Below are positions 12,547 through 23,742 of a DNA stretch of 64,000 bases, piece after piece. Under the pieces are notes generated by a model. The model did not search any database and was not told the DNA's origin. It worked only from the letters and a program-made list of their open reading frames with translations. The translations under genes were made by a program, and so were the position numbers. The stretch comes from Oscheius tipulae (taxonomy: Eukaryota; Nematoda; Chromadorea; Rhabditida; Rhabditidae): positions 4,588,001-4,652,000 of the forward strand of contig JASJZH010000003.1 of the NCBI GenBank assembly GCA_037178975.1, given 5' to 3'. Every line of letters begins with the position of its first letter. Within the stretch, counting starts at the first letter, position 1.

Positions 12547-15270
12547 ATGGCTGTGCCGGCACTGCGAGGAAACTCGCTCGGTTACACGACTCTCCTCACC
12601 TTCGCCATCCTCTCAGTGGCATGGTTCGTCGGATTCGCGTCCCGTCTTTTCGCCATCATTCGGTTTGAGTCCATTATCCACGAATTCGATCCATGGTTAG
12701 CTTATTTTGTATGTTTCTATCCAATTTTCACAGGTTCAACTACCGTGCCACAGCCCACATGGTTGAGCATGGCTTCTACAAATTCTTGAACTGGTTCGAT
12801 GAACGTGCTTGGTATCCGCTCGGTCGTATCGTTGGAGGAACCGTCTATCCCGGTCTTATGGTCACCTCTGGGTTGATTCACTGGGCATTGGACGCTATCA
12901 ACTTTCATGTTCACATCCGCGATATCTGCGTCTTCCTGGCCCCTACTTTCTCCGGCCTCACCGCCATCGCCACCTACTTTTTGACGAAAGAGCTTTGGAG
13001 CACTGGAGCTGGACTCTTTGCTGCCTGCTTCATTGCCATTAGTCCCGGATACACTAGCAGATCTGTTGCCGGCTCTTACGACAATGAAGGAATTGCCATC
13101 TTTGCTCTCCAGGTATAATTTCGATCAAAAGTTTTCTAAACTTGTTTTTAGTTCACCTACTTCCTCTGGATCAAATCTGTCAAGACTGGATCCGTTATGT
13201 GGGCTTCCTTTGCCGCTATTTCGTACTTCTACATGGTTTCCGCTTGGGGAGGTTACGTCTTCATCATCAATTTGATCCCTCTTCACGTCGTCGCTCTCAT
13301 TCTGATTGGTCGTTATTCATCGCGCCTCTTCGTCGCCTACACCACCTTCTACACCCTAGCCACAATTCTGTCGATGCAGGTTCCTTTCGTCGGATTCCAG
13401 CCCGTGAGAACTTCCGAGCACATGCCCGCATTCGGAGTTTTTGGCCTGTTGCAGGTTAGATCATTTGTTCTTCGTCTAAAAAGTTTTATTTACAGATTGT
13501 TGCTGCCATGCAGTATGCTCGTCCCAGGATCACTCGTCAGCAGTTTATGACTCTTTTCGTCGGAGGTCTTACTGTCACTGGAGGTCTTGCCATTATTGTC
13601 TACCTCGGCCTTGTCTGGGGTGGATATGTTGCTCCCTTCTCTGGTCGTTTCTACTCTCTATGGGATACCGGCTACGCCAAGATCCACATACCCATCATCG
13701 CCTCTGTCTCTGAGCATCAGCCGACTACCTGGGTCTCCTTCTTCTTCGATCTTCACATCACTGCTGCCATTTTCCCTGTCGGTCTTTGGTATTGCATCAA
13801 GAAAGTCAACGACGAACGTGTATTCAGTAAGGAAACTTTATTTCTATCTATGCTTTGCTTACAGTCATTCTTTATGCCGTTTCTGCCGTCTACTTTGCTG
13901 GAGTCATGGTCCGTCTTATGCTCACCCTCACACCATGTGTCTGTGTTCTAGCCGGAATCGCCTTCTCCATCACTTTCGAAAAGTAAGATACTTTTTCTCA
14001 TTTGAACTTGTTTGCAGGTTCCTCAAGGATGATGACACTCAGCGAGGCGAAGAAAAACTGCAGTACGACAAACCTCCAAGCGGCAAAAAAACCCCAAAGG
14101 TAGCAACTGATGGTGTAGTGAGTGTTTTACGTTTTGCATGCATAAGTCCCTCGTGTTAGTCTACGTGCCTATTTTGTTCCACAAGCTTTTTACAACTTTA
14201 TTTCTCTGTAGTCAAAGTCTATTTTTCAGGTCGTTGTTGAAGGAGAGGCTGGAGTCGCTGGAAATGCTAAAACCATCTCCTCCGTAATCATGATGCTCTT
14301 CCTTCTCATGTTCGTCGTTCACTGCACCTACGTGACCAGTAATGCATATTCCCATCCTTCCGTCGTTCTCCAAAGTTCCACTAGCGATGGGTATGGGACT
14401 TATTTTTTTTATCAAATGTATTAGTGGATTTTAGGGGCCGTATTATCATGGACGATTTCCGCGAGGCTTACCATTGGCTGCGTGAAAACACTCCCGACGA
14501 TGCTAGAGTGATGTCCTGGTGGGACTACGGATACCAGATTGCTGGAATGGCCAATCGAACTACTCTTGTCGACAACAATACCTGGAACAATTCGCATATC
14601 GCTCTGGTCAGAATAGTCCATTTTTATTAAACTTTCCAAGTTTACAGGTTGGTAAGGCTATGTCCTCCAGCGAACCAGCTGCATACGAGATCATGAGAGA
14701 TCTGGACGTAGATTATATTCTTGTTATCTTCGGAGGTGTGATCGGCTATTCTGGTGACGATATCAACAAGTTCCTCTGGATGGTACGTATCGCCGAAGGT
14801 GAACATCCGAAGGACATCAAGGTAATTCGTGTTTGTGCTTTGACAAGTAAGTTTAGGAATCCAACTACTTCACTGAGGGCGGAGAGTACAGCACAGGAGC
14901 CCAGGCTTCTCAAACGATGCTCAACTGTCTCATGTACAAAATGAGCTATTATCGATTTGGGGAAACTCGCACCAGCTACAACCATCCCGCTGGCTTCGAT
15001 CGTACTCGTGGATACGTGATTGGCAAAAAGGACATCACTTTGGATTACATCGAAGAAGCCTACACAACTGAAAACTGGCTTGTCCGAATTTACAAGGTTT
15101 GTTGCTTTCTTTTTCTTGAAATAATTTGTTCTTTTCAGTTGAAAGACCTTCCTAACAGGCCGTCGATCAAGACCAAGGAGAGACAGATTCCTGCTGCAAG
15201 GAAGAGCGGTCTGACGACGAAGAAGGGTTCCACGAAAAAAGGAACTCTGAGAAAGCCGATAGTAGCCTAG
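12547..15270 (+). CDS. stt-3: Oligosaccharyltransferase catalytic subunit STT3
   Basis: STT3 transfers the lipid-linked glycan to Asn-X-Ser/Thr in the ER lumen. The first acidic catalytic motif appears in '[19 protein letters not shown]', and the peptide-binding WWDYG motif in '[19 protein letters not shown]' at about 14515. The DK-like segment is '[12 protein letters not shown]'. Many transmembrane helices lie between. The tail is basic ('[12 protein letters not shown]'), as in metazoan STT3. Nine or ten exons with short introns; the longest intron (about 14119-14228) splits a loop. A poly(A) signal AATAAA lies at about 15414. Closest in memory to C. elegans stt-3. Whole length (about 750 residues) is as expected. 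Confidence 0.96.
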
Positions 15271-15432
15271 ACCTATTGCAGATATTGTTGATATTTCTCG
15301 CTCAGACCCTGTACTTATTTATGTCGATGCTTGTTTATCCGTTTTCTTTTCGGGTTTGCCGATTTCATCGTTCTGGTCGTATTGTACTATTTATTTTATT
15401 GTTATTATTTAATAATAAACTGTCCTCATTCA

Positions 15433-16690
15433 GATAGTTCGGAAGGAAGTAGAAGAGCTTGATGTCTGAATGCTCGACAATACACTGCGGAAAGTATACC
15501 TTTAATATGAATAGACAGTCATCAATGCATATTCGATGGACTCACGGAGAACGGCCACACCTGAGACGTTGCTCACCTGCACATGGACCGAGGTTTGAGC
15601 GAAGTCACAGGAGTGGCTGTCTTTCCAAGAGTGATGAGACCAATTACTGGAGAAGCTTCATAATTGGCCGGAGGATCCTGCCCGGAATCGATAGCAGAGA
15701 GGAGAGGTTCAGAATGGGAAGGGGCTGGGCCTGTAGCCTGGCGACGGCGCCAGAGAGGAACGAATTGATTGATGAGCACCAAAAATATTGAAGCAGGCTG
15801 TGACAAAGCCTATTTGGTATTCATGAAAAGGGAAGAGAGAGATCGGCCACTACCTCCTTCTAATTGCGAGGACACGGTTATTACAGGAGCGGCCTCTAAT
15901 TGCTATATGAACGGAAGAGAATACGGTAGGAGAGAGACTGCCAGCAGTGGTCTGACAGAGTAAGAGCATATCGGATTCGTGTTTGCTCAGCTGACACAAA
16001 GGGCGAATCGGGTGGATGAATGCCGTGTGGCCAACTGGAGACAAAGCTTCCCGGCCGATCTGGTTACATCTTGACTTGTATAGTCTCCGTGTGAGGAGGG
16101 CCGGTTCACGCTCTCAGCGGGAGGTCTACTGGTTAGACTTTCGTGACCATTGAGTTAGAAAGGGGGGACGACTGGAGGTAGGTTCGCGCCGGCTGACGGT
16201 CGAGCTGAGGCCGGGCCATTGTTGCGTTGAAAAGGAGGACGTGTTTGCAGTGCAATTATACCTCACGCGAGGACATTTCGCACTTCGGCTGCCCAAGGGC
16301 GATCATTGCCAAGTGGCCCCTCAGTTCATGAACAGTGGAGGCCTGGAACATAAACAGAAGTGCTGCTTCGAAACCAACGACGGATTTATGACCGGACACA
16401 GAATGAGCTCCAATTTTGGACTAAAATGTTCGGTCCGTGACGGCAAGCGAGTAGTTAAACGATAAATTATGACTGCGACAAATGTGGTCATGCAGACATT
16501 GAGTTATGCTGAGGCAACCCAAATAGAGATAATGATATAGGAGCAGGCGTCGCAAACAGAGACTGGCAGAGAGCACAGCTGTCATAGCCAATTCATAGAG
16601 ACTTACAGAACGAAACGAAGTGGGAAGTAAGAGGAGGAGTGAGGCGGAATGAAGAGGCGGAGGCGGCTGGCAGCAGCCATAATAGCGATC
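15433..16690 (-). other. Cluster of exon-like segments, possible small gene(s)
   Basis: Several minus-strand pieces look like exons. 16681-16610 starts 'MAAASRLRLFIPP' and ends in a perfect GTAAGT donor. About 16350-16271 reads 'STVHELRGHLAMIALGQPK' between TTCCAG and GTATAA. 15806-15575 has a short hydrophobic stretch 'ASIFLVLINQFVPLW' and 'DPPANYEASPVIG', and can splice over 93 bases to 'VLSSIQTSSSSTSF' ending near 15433. I could not join them in one continuous frame, so they may be one gene with missed junctions, two small genes, or partly chance. On the plus strand I see nothing better. Confidence 0.28.
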
Positions 16691-17023
16691 GATGCGCGGC
16701 TAGCAATCTAAAGATGAACAATTATTCCTAGGCTTGTTTATTGGTTCCAAGTATCCATCTGTGTTTAGAGAGTCGAAGAATAAACGCCACTAAGCTCTGC
16801 AATTCGATACGAGGCCAGGAACGGACGGAAGCATCCAGTTTCCCTATGGGTGCAGTCTGGAAAGAGTCACGCATCTGAAAGTTACAGAAAGGTTTACTCT
16901 CTACCGATCTATGGAAATGTTACAACGTGATCAAAACATTCGGTCACATGATGACTGACTCTGCCACACGCAATGCTTGACCCCTCCGTTCGTTACCTTC
17001 TTCCGCCTAAAATTTCCTTCAGA

Positions 17024-17389
17024 ATGGCCGAATCGTCCTTTCAACGTAGGTTCGAGATCGAAAAGGAACGAAGACTCTGGTGCAGAAGTATTGTCACCGC
17101 CCAGGCAACTATTGAATTAGTTCAAAAACAAGCAAGTTTCCAGATTTACGTGACAATTATTTCCCTGGTCTGTGTTCACCATCTATTCAATCCATTCGAT
17201 TTTCGACCAACTGCTCTTCTGATTCTATCAGGAACTATTTGTACACTCGCTACTCTGGCCCTAATCGTTCTTTGTATTTTCTTCTGTCGACCGTCGAAGA
17301 AAGCTATTCGGCAGATTCCAGTGAGGAAACTGACGGCGGCCAGTGTGGAAACTGATCCAGCATTTTATATTGGAGGCACAGTGGAATGA
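17024..17389 (+). CDS. Small two-helix membrane protein, unrecognised
   Basis: Intronless frame of 121 codons. The ATG lies two bases after 'TTCCTTCAG', a good trans-splice acceptor, and I preferred it to a frame-internal ATG at 16973. Charged N-terminus ('FEIEKERRLWCR'), a first hydrophobic segment ('IYVTIISLVCVHHLF') and a second, longer one ('ALLILSGTICTLATLALIVL'), then a basic juxtamembrane stretch ('CRPSKKAIRQIPVRK') and an acidic tail. The pattern suggests a hairpin in a membrane with cytosolic ends. No family recognised. Confidence 0.6.
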   Translation: MAESSFQRRFEIEKERRLWCRSIVTAQATIELVQKQASFQIYVTIISLVCVHHLFNPFDFRPTALLILSGTICTLATLALIVLCIFFCRPSKKAIRQIPVRKLTAASVETDPAFYIGGTVE

Positions 17390-17644
17390 ATTATTTTATT
17401 CTATCTACTAATTATTACACTTGTCCGAGAGGCCACAGGCTTTCTTCCAGTCGGTGATGGCCTAAAATTTGTAAGCGTTGTTATCAAGTGCTTGAACCTT
17501 TGGTAGTACTGAAATCTCTGGTTCGGTATGTAATTTTGCGTATTTTCGTTCTTTTTCTGTCTTTTCTTCGGTATTTTATCTTTTTTCCTTCCTCCTTCAT
17601 GAATTTTTTTTATCCATTTTCTACATTTTGAAAATTAGTTCTAA

Positions 17645-18154
17645 ATGCCCAAAAATCTGTGTGTGTAAGTATGTTTGAAGGTCTAACAATTTGTCAAACA
17701 TACTTTGTGACAGCAATATCTCTTTGCAAGTCAAGTCAGTTTGCAAGCTAGCGTCTCGTTTCTGTCAGGATAGCTCGAATGGAACAGTATCTACCTGTCA
17801 CGAACCCCGACGGGGCATCAGCCAAAATTGTGCACTTCAATTCGTTACATTTTCGGAATGTTTTATAGGAAAAACCATCGATTTTCGTAAGTCTAAACAA
17901 TGTAATAATGTGTATAATTCTGGCTCGTTATTCCCGACTATCCACAACACTCAGGTATGAATAGAAACGATCCGAAGCTCACAGAGCTGCGCGATCTGAC
18001 TAAAACTGACCAGCAGTGCCTGGACTACTGTCGGCAGATTGATCAATTAATCGAACTCATTTCTGCTAACTGTTTTCCCTCTAGAGCCGTGAATCTTTGG
18101 TCTGAGTTACCGCTCCGAGGTGCCTGTTTCAGTACTACCGAACCTTTGGCTTGA
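17645..18154 (+). CDS. Candidate Cys-rich protein, antisense overlap with acid phosphatase 1
   Basis: A three-exon model keeps one frame open: ATG at 17645, a first intron with a perfect GTAAGT donor at 17667, a long middle exon, and a second intron (about 17889-17954, GTAAGT...CTCAG). It gives about 130 residues with eight or more cysteines, e.g. 'VCKLASRFCQ', 'NCALQFVTFSEC' and 'QQCLDYCRQIDQLIEL'. The spacing is typical of secreted nematode Cys-rich domains, but this model shows no signal peptide, so the true start may be further 5'. The last 20 bases overlap the end of the minus-strand acid phosphatase gene. No family assigned. Confidence 0.45.
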
Positions 18155-19515
18155 CGAAGTCGATGAAGTCTCCGAGCGGAACGAAACCATCTTTATCTGC
18201 TCTACCGGCCAACTTGGGAACGAGATCAGCCTAAAGGTGAGAGGTTACTGTTGTAACACGGGAGAGCGAAGATGAATGCCGAACACGAACCTTGTAAATG
18301 ACATGTTTCTCGATGGGATTAGGATCGTGGTTGAGCAGACGGAGAGACGGAGAAGGCTTTAGTCTGTAGACGGTTTGTAATGAATTTTGAGGAAAGAACA
18401 GTACCTGAACTCGATGACGAATCCGGCAGAAGTAGTCAACTCGTCCTTCTTGTATCCCATCTGTTTCATTGCAGAGAGAGTGACCTCAGTATGCTGAAAG
18501 AGTACTGGTCAGAAACCACTGTCTACTCCTACCGAAGCGTAACCAATAATTTGTGGCCCTTTACCCTTTTGGGCATTTTCGAGACTCTTCAAAATGTGTG
18601 AAAGCCAGACTCCGGACATCAACTTTCCGCAGGGATCATATTCAGCACAACCGATCTGATGAATCTCGGCGAATTCGAGAATCTTCTTCTTCATCTTATC
18701 CCCAGTGTAACCTTTCAGTTTTGGCTTGGAAATCCATTCGGGGTATTTGGCCTTGTAGAGGTCGATCTCGATCAGATTGTCAGCCAAGTCGGCAACTACT
18801 CCCAGATGTTTGAAGTCCCAGCCAGTCTTCTCAGCCAGATATTTGATGAACTCCTTTTCCTCCTTTGCCTTCTTGGCTAGTGCAGGCAGAGTGTCTTTGC
18901 TCACGGGATCCCAGACCTTCGCGTTATTCGGACATTCCTCGTCCGACAGAGCATACATTCTGAGGAGTTTGTCGTCGATGGTATACGGGACAGGAGACCA
19001 ATATTCATGCTTCTCGTGCTCCCAGTCTGCGTAGTCAGTAGGCTCGTGAAATCCGGCCACTGCAGCCTGAAAAGAAGAACTTCGAAATCACACTATTAAT
19101 ACCTGGAGTGTCATCTGACATCTGTTGGCACTCGAAGAATAGTATTTGACTTGGGATGTGTTGTAGTTCGAATCGACAAGTTTTCCGACGAAGCTCCGAA
19201 GCTCACGTCCCACTCCATAGGCCTGCTTTTAATGTTTCTTGTCACAGAGATTTTACCTGTTTTTTTCCCCACGAAGTCAGCTCGGTGTTTCCTTCAAATC
19301 CCCATGTTCGAGGATTTTCTTCTAGGAACTTTTCCGGATGTCTATTTCCATGTCTAAAGAAGATACATTCTCGAGAAAAAGGAGAGTGTAAAGTACCTCG
19401 TTCCCCACAGAATTAGAACAGTATTCTTGTCGATTTTGGTCGAACTTTTCGGAAGAACTTCGTGGGAGAAGACGGCCGCTGCTGTGAGGAGAAGTGGAAG
19501 CAAGAACCGACCCAT
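18135..19515 (-). CDS. Histidine acid phosphatase, paralog 1 (secreted)
   Basis: Branch-2 histidine phosphatases hydrolyse phosphomonoesters through a phosphohistidine. The product starts with a signal peptide ('MGRFLLPLLLTAAAVFS'). The catalytic RHGxRxP motif reads 'RHGNRHPEKF', split by an intron after the first Arg. A second arginine region follows ('SSSANRCQMTLQ'). The C-terminal catalytic His is in 'GYASHTEVTLSAMKQMG': HTE replaces the usual HD, so the proton donor may be the Glu, as in MINPP-type HAE. Seven or eight exons with short introns. It forms a tandem pair with the downstream copy at 19910-22112, same strand, same intron pattern. Probably intestinal or lysosomal, by analogy with nematode relatives. 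Confidence 0.88.
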
Positions 19516-19909
19516 CTCGAAGAGAGGATTGATTGATCATCAGCTCTTCCTCTTTAAATAGTCTCCAGCAGAACGACTTTTTAGAATTCAAGGTCTCCTC
19601 GGCTTGTAATCGCTCAATGAAGCGTAGAGGAAAACCCCAAGAACCAAGGGTCATTTTTGAAAAAGAGAGTAGAACTAGTGGAAAGAATGAACTCTTATGA
19701 CGCTCTGGAACAACAGCTGTTCTCGCGATCTCACAGCTGGGAGGGGAACATTATTTGTTCTTGTCTCTATTTCTGAGCAAGGAACAACTAATTCGATCTC
19801 AATCAAATTAGATTTTTCCCACTTCCTTGCTACTCTGTCAAGGCCAAGGGTGTTTTTCGGTGGTGGATTCTTTCAATTTATTATATACGCTTCCCAATTT
19901 TTTGTGCTG

Positions 19910-22112
19910 TCATTTCCAGTCGTTGATGGCCTTCGGTTTGATATGCGCTATGAAGATATGTAGGGGAATGAAGCCATCACTGTCAGAGATTGCGGCAAAA
20001 TTGGATATGTAAGGTGCCTGGAATTTTGTTCATTGCCAGTTATAGACAGTCTTGCCTTGTAAATAGTGTGTTTGTCCATTGAGACAGGATCATGGCAGAG
20101 TATTCTAACCGACGGACTCGGTTTCAATCTGAACGTTTTTTCATCAATCCAGTAAAGACTTACCTGAGTTCCAAAATGAAGCCTGCTGCAGTGGACAGTT
20201 CTTCTTTCACAATTCCGATACGCTTCATCACGGAAAGAGTTATCTCAGTGTGCTATCAATCTTTTTCAGGTATTACCAGACACTCACCGAAGTGTATCCA
20301 ACAATATTAGGCCCTTTACCATTCATCGCATCGTCCAGACATTTCAAAATATGAGAAATCCATAGTCCACTCATCAGTGCTCCACAGGGTTCATAGTGTG
20401 CACACGCATATTGATGGATTTCAGCGAAGCCCAATATCTCTCTTCTCAATGCTTCCGATGAAGAGCCCTCTTTCTTCTTTAGCCATTGTGGAGGTTCGAC
20501 CTGATGAAGATCCATCTGCATTAAATTGTCAGCCACATCGGCCAAAACACCCAAGTCTTTTAAATCCCAGGGAATATGTCTGGCTAGGTAACTGATCAAG
20601 TCTGTCTTGTCTTTGACAATCTGCGAGAGATGAGGAAGAGAGTCAGTGTTGATTGGATCCCAAACAATCTTGATCTGGGGATTTTCTATTGGACAAAGAG
20701 AGTAAGTACGGAGGAGATGATCGTCCATTTTGTAGGAGAAGTCGTCTCTCCCATGGAAGGCTGATGCTACTAACTGGAAGAGAGTGTGAGTACAACAATA
20801 GTACTACCTGGAGCGTTTGTTGACATCTGTTCGCCGAACTCGAAAAATACTTTGCCTCCTTTGAACTGAACGTGTTTCCAGAAAAATTTCCGACAAACTT
20901 CCTCAGTTCTTTACCAAAACAGAGGGCTTGTTTCCGACCAATCTAAAAAAAAAAGAATCAACCGGCCGATAGTACTGTAAAAACTTACTTTCGGGCATGA
21001 ATATACACCTGTTATTTCCTGGCGGGCATAAAAACTCACTTTCGGCCATAACATCAAATTCACTCGAGTTATTAAGGCACTAGTCATAGAATAATAATCA
21101 AAATGTCCTCGTCTTTCTCTGTCTATCCTAAACCTCAGCCCTTTTTCTCTTTTGAACTCCATTTCTGAACCTGTCAACCTGTCAGCTTATCTCTACTATC
21201 TAAAGCGCGATGGTTTCTGTGGAGAACTCTGTCTGTTTGCTTGTTTGTTTCCGTGGCCGCAAAACAGAAGCAAGCCAATTATGTTGTCCAGAAGTTTTGT
21301 TGTTCAGAAACAGTTATTGCCTAAATTGGATGGCAAGTCAACTATGGGTGCGCCTTAAAACTTGGCTTCTTTCACAGTGAAACCACTGGGAGTCTTCTGT
21401 TACTAAGAAGCAGCGCTGCCGCCAATGTAAACTGAAGGTAAAAGGACGGCTGGTCTACTACTATATTGTCAACCTGACCACTGGTTCTCCTTTGAGTACA
21501 CTTTCTATTCCTGTCGGCTTGTACATTTCCGTGACTCCCTTTATCTTGTCAAAAACCTGTCCACTTCTTGCTCTTTGCACTTCTGATCCTTGTACTCACG
21601 GCTTGCACTATCAACCTCACTTTAAATGCACAGATAGCGTCAGACAGACAAACACCCAGAGACGCGCGGACTTTCATTTTTAAAATAGATTGTTCGTCAA
21701 CCTATCTCGAGTCCTCCGGGTTTTTACGCCCGCTCTTAAATACGGATGTGTTCTATGCCAGAAAGCGAGTTCTTATGCCCGCCCAGGAATAAAGGTGTAT
21801 TTTTATGCGTACTCGGGAAAAACGCCAAGTTTTTATGCCCTTTGGAAGGAGCGGGCATAAATACACTCCGCCGAATCAACCTGAAGGAAACTGTACCTCG
21901 TTCAGTTCCATAACTCCTTCGTGTCCCCACGTCCTCTTTTCTTCCAAGAACTGCCCTGGATTCCTATTTCCATGTCTGTTGAATTTATAAAAGGAAAGTA
22001 TTCGAACTAACCGAGCTCCCCATAACACTAGAACTGTGTTTTCATTCCGTTTCACAGAACTAAAGGGGATATCTTGAAATAGGGTTCCAACAGCAGCCAG
22101 GCGAAGGGCCAT
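19910..22112 (-). CDS. Histidine acid phosphatase, paralog 2
   Basis: Tandem paralog of the preceding gene, alignable exon by exon. It carries 'ARHGNRNPGQFLEE' (catalytic motif intact), 'SSSANRCQQTLQ', 'LGFAEIHQYACAHYEPCG' and 'GYTSHTEITLSVMKRIG', again HTE instead of HD, and ends 'DGFIPLHIFIAHIKPKAI'. Two differences from paralog 1: the intron after 'HTIYK' begins GC (GC-AG, donor at 20055), and the intron after 'GVMELNE' is expanded to nearly 1 kb by an inserted palindromic element. The N-terminus ('MALRLAAVGTLF') is a weaker signal sequence. Coding looks intact throughout, so I call a gene and not a pseudogene. Confidence 0.8.
20979..21840. mobile_element. Palindromic-end element inside an intron of acid phosphatase 2
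   Basis: The intron carries about 70-base imperfect inverted repeats. The left arm (20979-21052) contains 'CGGGCATAAAAACTCACTTT'; the right arm (about 21751-21840) contains its complement 'GCGAGTTCTTATGCCCGCC'. Further copies of a GTTTTTATGCCC unit, in both orientations, lie at 21718-21735 and 21850. The interior has no convincing transposase frame. The structure is that of a non-autonomous DNA transposon (MITE or foldback). I see no clear target-site duplication. Confidence 0.6.
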
Positions 22113-22572
22113 AAGAGATCAGGAAAGGACGTCAATAGGTGTGTAATGACCAAGGTCGACTTCTGAAAATGAATGGGTCGTCCAAAGTTTTGGGCCGGAA
22201 GTCTTTACATTTCTCTTTAGCGTGATCCCCGTGCTGCTGTCTCCTAGAGACCCTAGTCAGCTGAATTTTCAATTCGAAAGACTCACGGGAACTATTCCGA
22301 GACTAGCTGTGGTCTTATCACTCGGCCTTTCTCGAAGCTTTGACCAAACATGACAGAGCCAACACGACTTGCTCGTAACTTTTCCTTTCTGGATATTAAT
22401 CAACCACTTTATGACTTTGCGCAATTTTCATGCCAACAGCCTTATTTATGAGCAGCCAGTTGAGCAATTGCCTCCATTCAACTCTTTCACTCGGGGCTAT
22501 TTTTATGATTAACTGCTAGCTCTATTCTACTTTGAAATTATTCATATTACAGTAGCTTTATTTGAGAACATA

Positions 22573-23730
22573 TTAGGTTGGCAACTAAATCTTTTCCAAT
22601 TTTTTTTTTAAAAACAAAAATTTATTGACTTCCAAACAACTTTTTCATTTGTTGTAATCACCCTGTCTCTGCCCATTTCACGGGTAGCTTACGGATGCCA
22701 CGCTCGTAGAACATCTCGAGTTTCGACGCGAAGAACTTTGTCAACTAGGTTTTGAGTGCGGAATCGAAGTGTTGTCCTCCAATCTCGTTGTTGAGTGCGG
22801 AACAGATAATAGTCATAAGGGGTAATGGCCGGGCTATAAGGAGAATGGTATAGATGCTCTCAACCTAGGCGTGGATCTTGAAGCGAGTGGGTTTTGCAAC
22901 ATGGGGACGTTGTCCATCTGCAGGATGACCTTCGACTTCAGCGGCTGTTTCTGACGAAGTGCAACGGCAACCTTTTCGAGTTGCTGGCTGTATATGATGA
23001 CCGTAAGGGTAGTTCCAGCATCCAGCAGTTCCCAGTGCACCACTCCTTCAATATCCCAGAAATACAGAGCATAATCGTATTTTGATGGGTGTCGGGTTTC
23101 ACATCAGGACTTGATGTCTGCTCTGGACCCACCCATTGACGCTTCCGTACGTTACCTACTTCTCGTTCAACGTAACCAGGCGTGGCAAAAAGGATTTCTT
23201 CTCATACCTGGACAGGCGAGAATGGGCGACGAACACTTCTGCCGCTTCTGGGCGTCACTGAGGTCATGCGGCAACCACGTGTCCAGTTTCTTCGTAAATC
23301 TCAATTGCTTCAAATAATGTTCCACATCTCAACTTTCGATCCATCGAAAGTTGTTGGTTGACTTGACCTTGGCTCATCATCGACGTTTTTGTCCTCAGAC
23401 CGAAAGCGATGGAACCACAACTGGCCTACCCTCATAGACGTCGTCCCTTGTCCATAAACATCGTTGTTATTATTGATATTAGCTTTGGGCCTCATTCGTG
23501 CCTTTGAGAAACCTCATTCAACATGACATGTCGCAGATGGTTGGGTTGCATCAACAGTCCGGATCAAAACGAACAGAGAATAGAGAATGAAGAAGGGAAG
23601 TGGTGCTTACATGGTGGTGGTAGAGGACTGAGTGGGCAACACGAGGTGCTATTATCAGTAGCTCTACCGTTGTCGAAAAAAGGCAAAGGACATGTTTATA
23701 AAAAGCGCAAAGATTTATTTGCCAACCCAA
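22573..23730 (-). mobile_element. Decayed mariner-family transposon
   Basis: The left end 'TTAGGTTGGCAACTAAAT' and the right end (complement of 'ATTTATTTGCCAACCCAA') are mariner-type terminal inverted repeats, each flanked by TA, the mariner target duplication. The minus strand encodes broken transposase pieces: a helix-turn-helix segment with 'LWFHRFRSEDKNVDDEPRS' (about 23440-23380), and a catalytic-region remnant with 'VVHWELLDAGTTLT' and a degenerate 'QMDNVPML' (about 23043-22890). Stops and frameshifts separate them. At about 1.16 kb it is slightly shorter than a full mariner. Not expected to encode active transposase. Confidence 0.88.
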
Positions 23731-23742
23731 TATTAAAATGAA

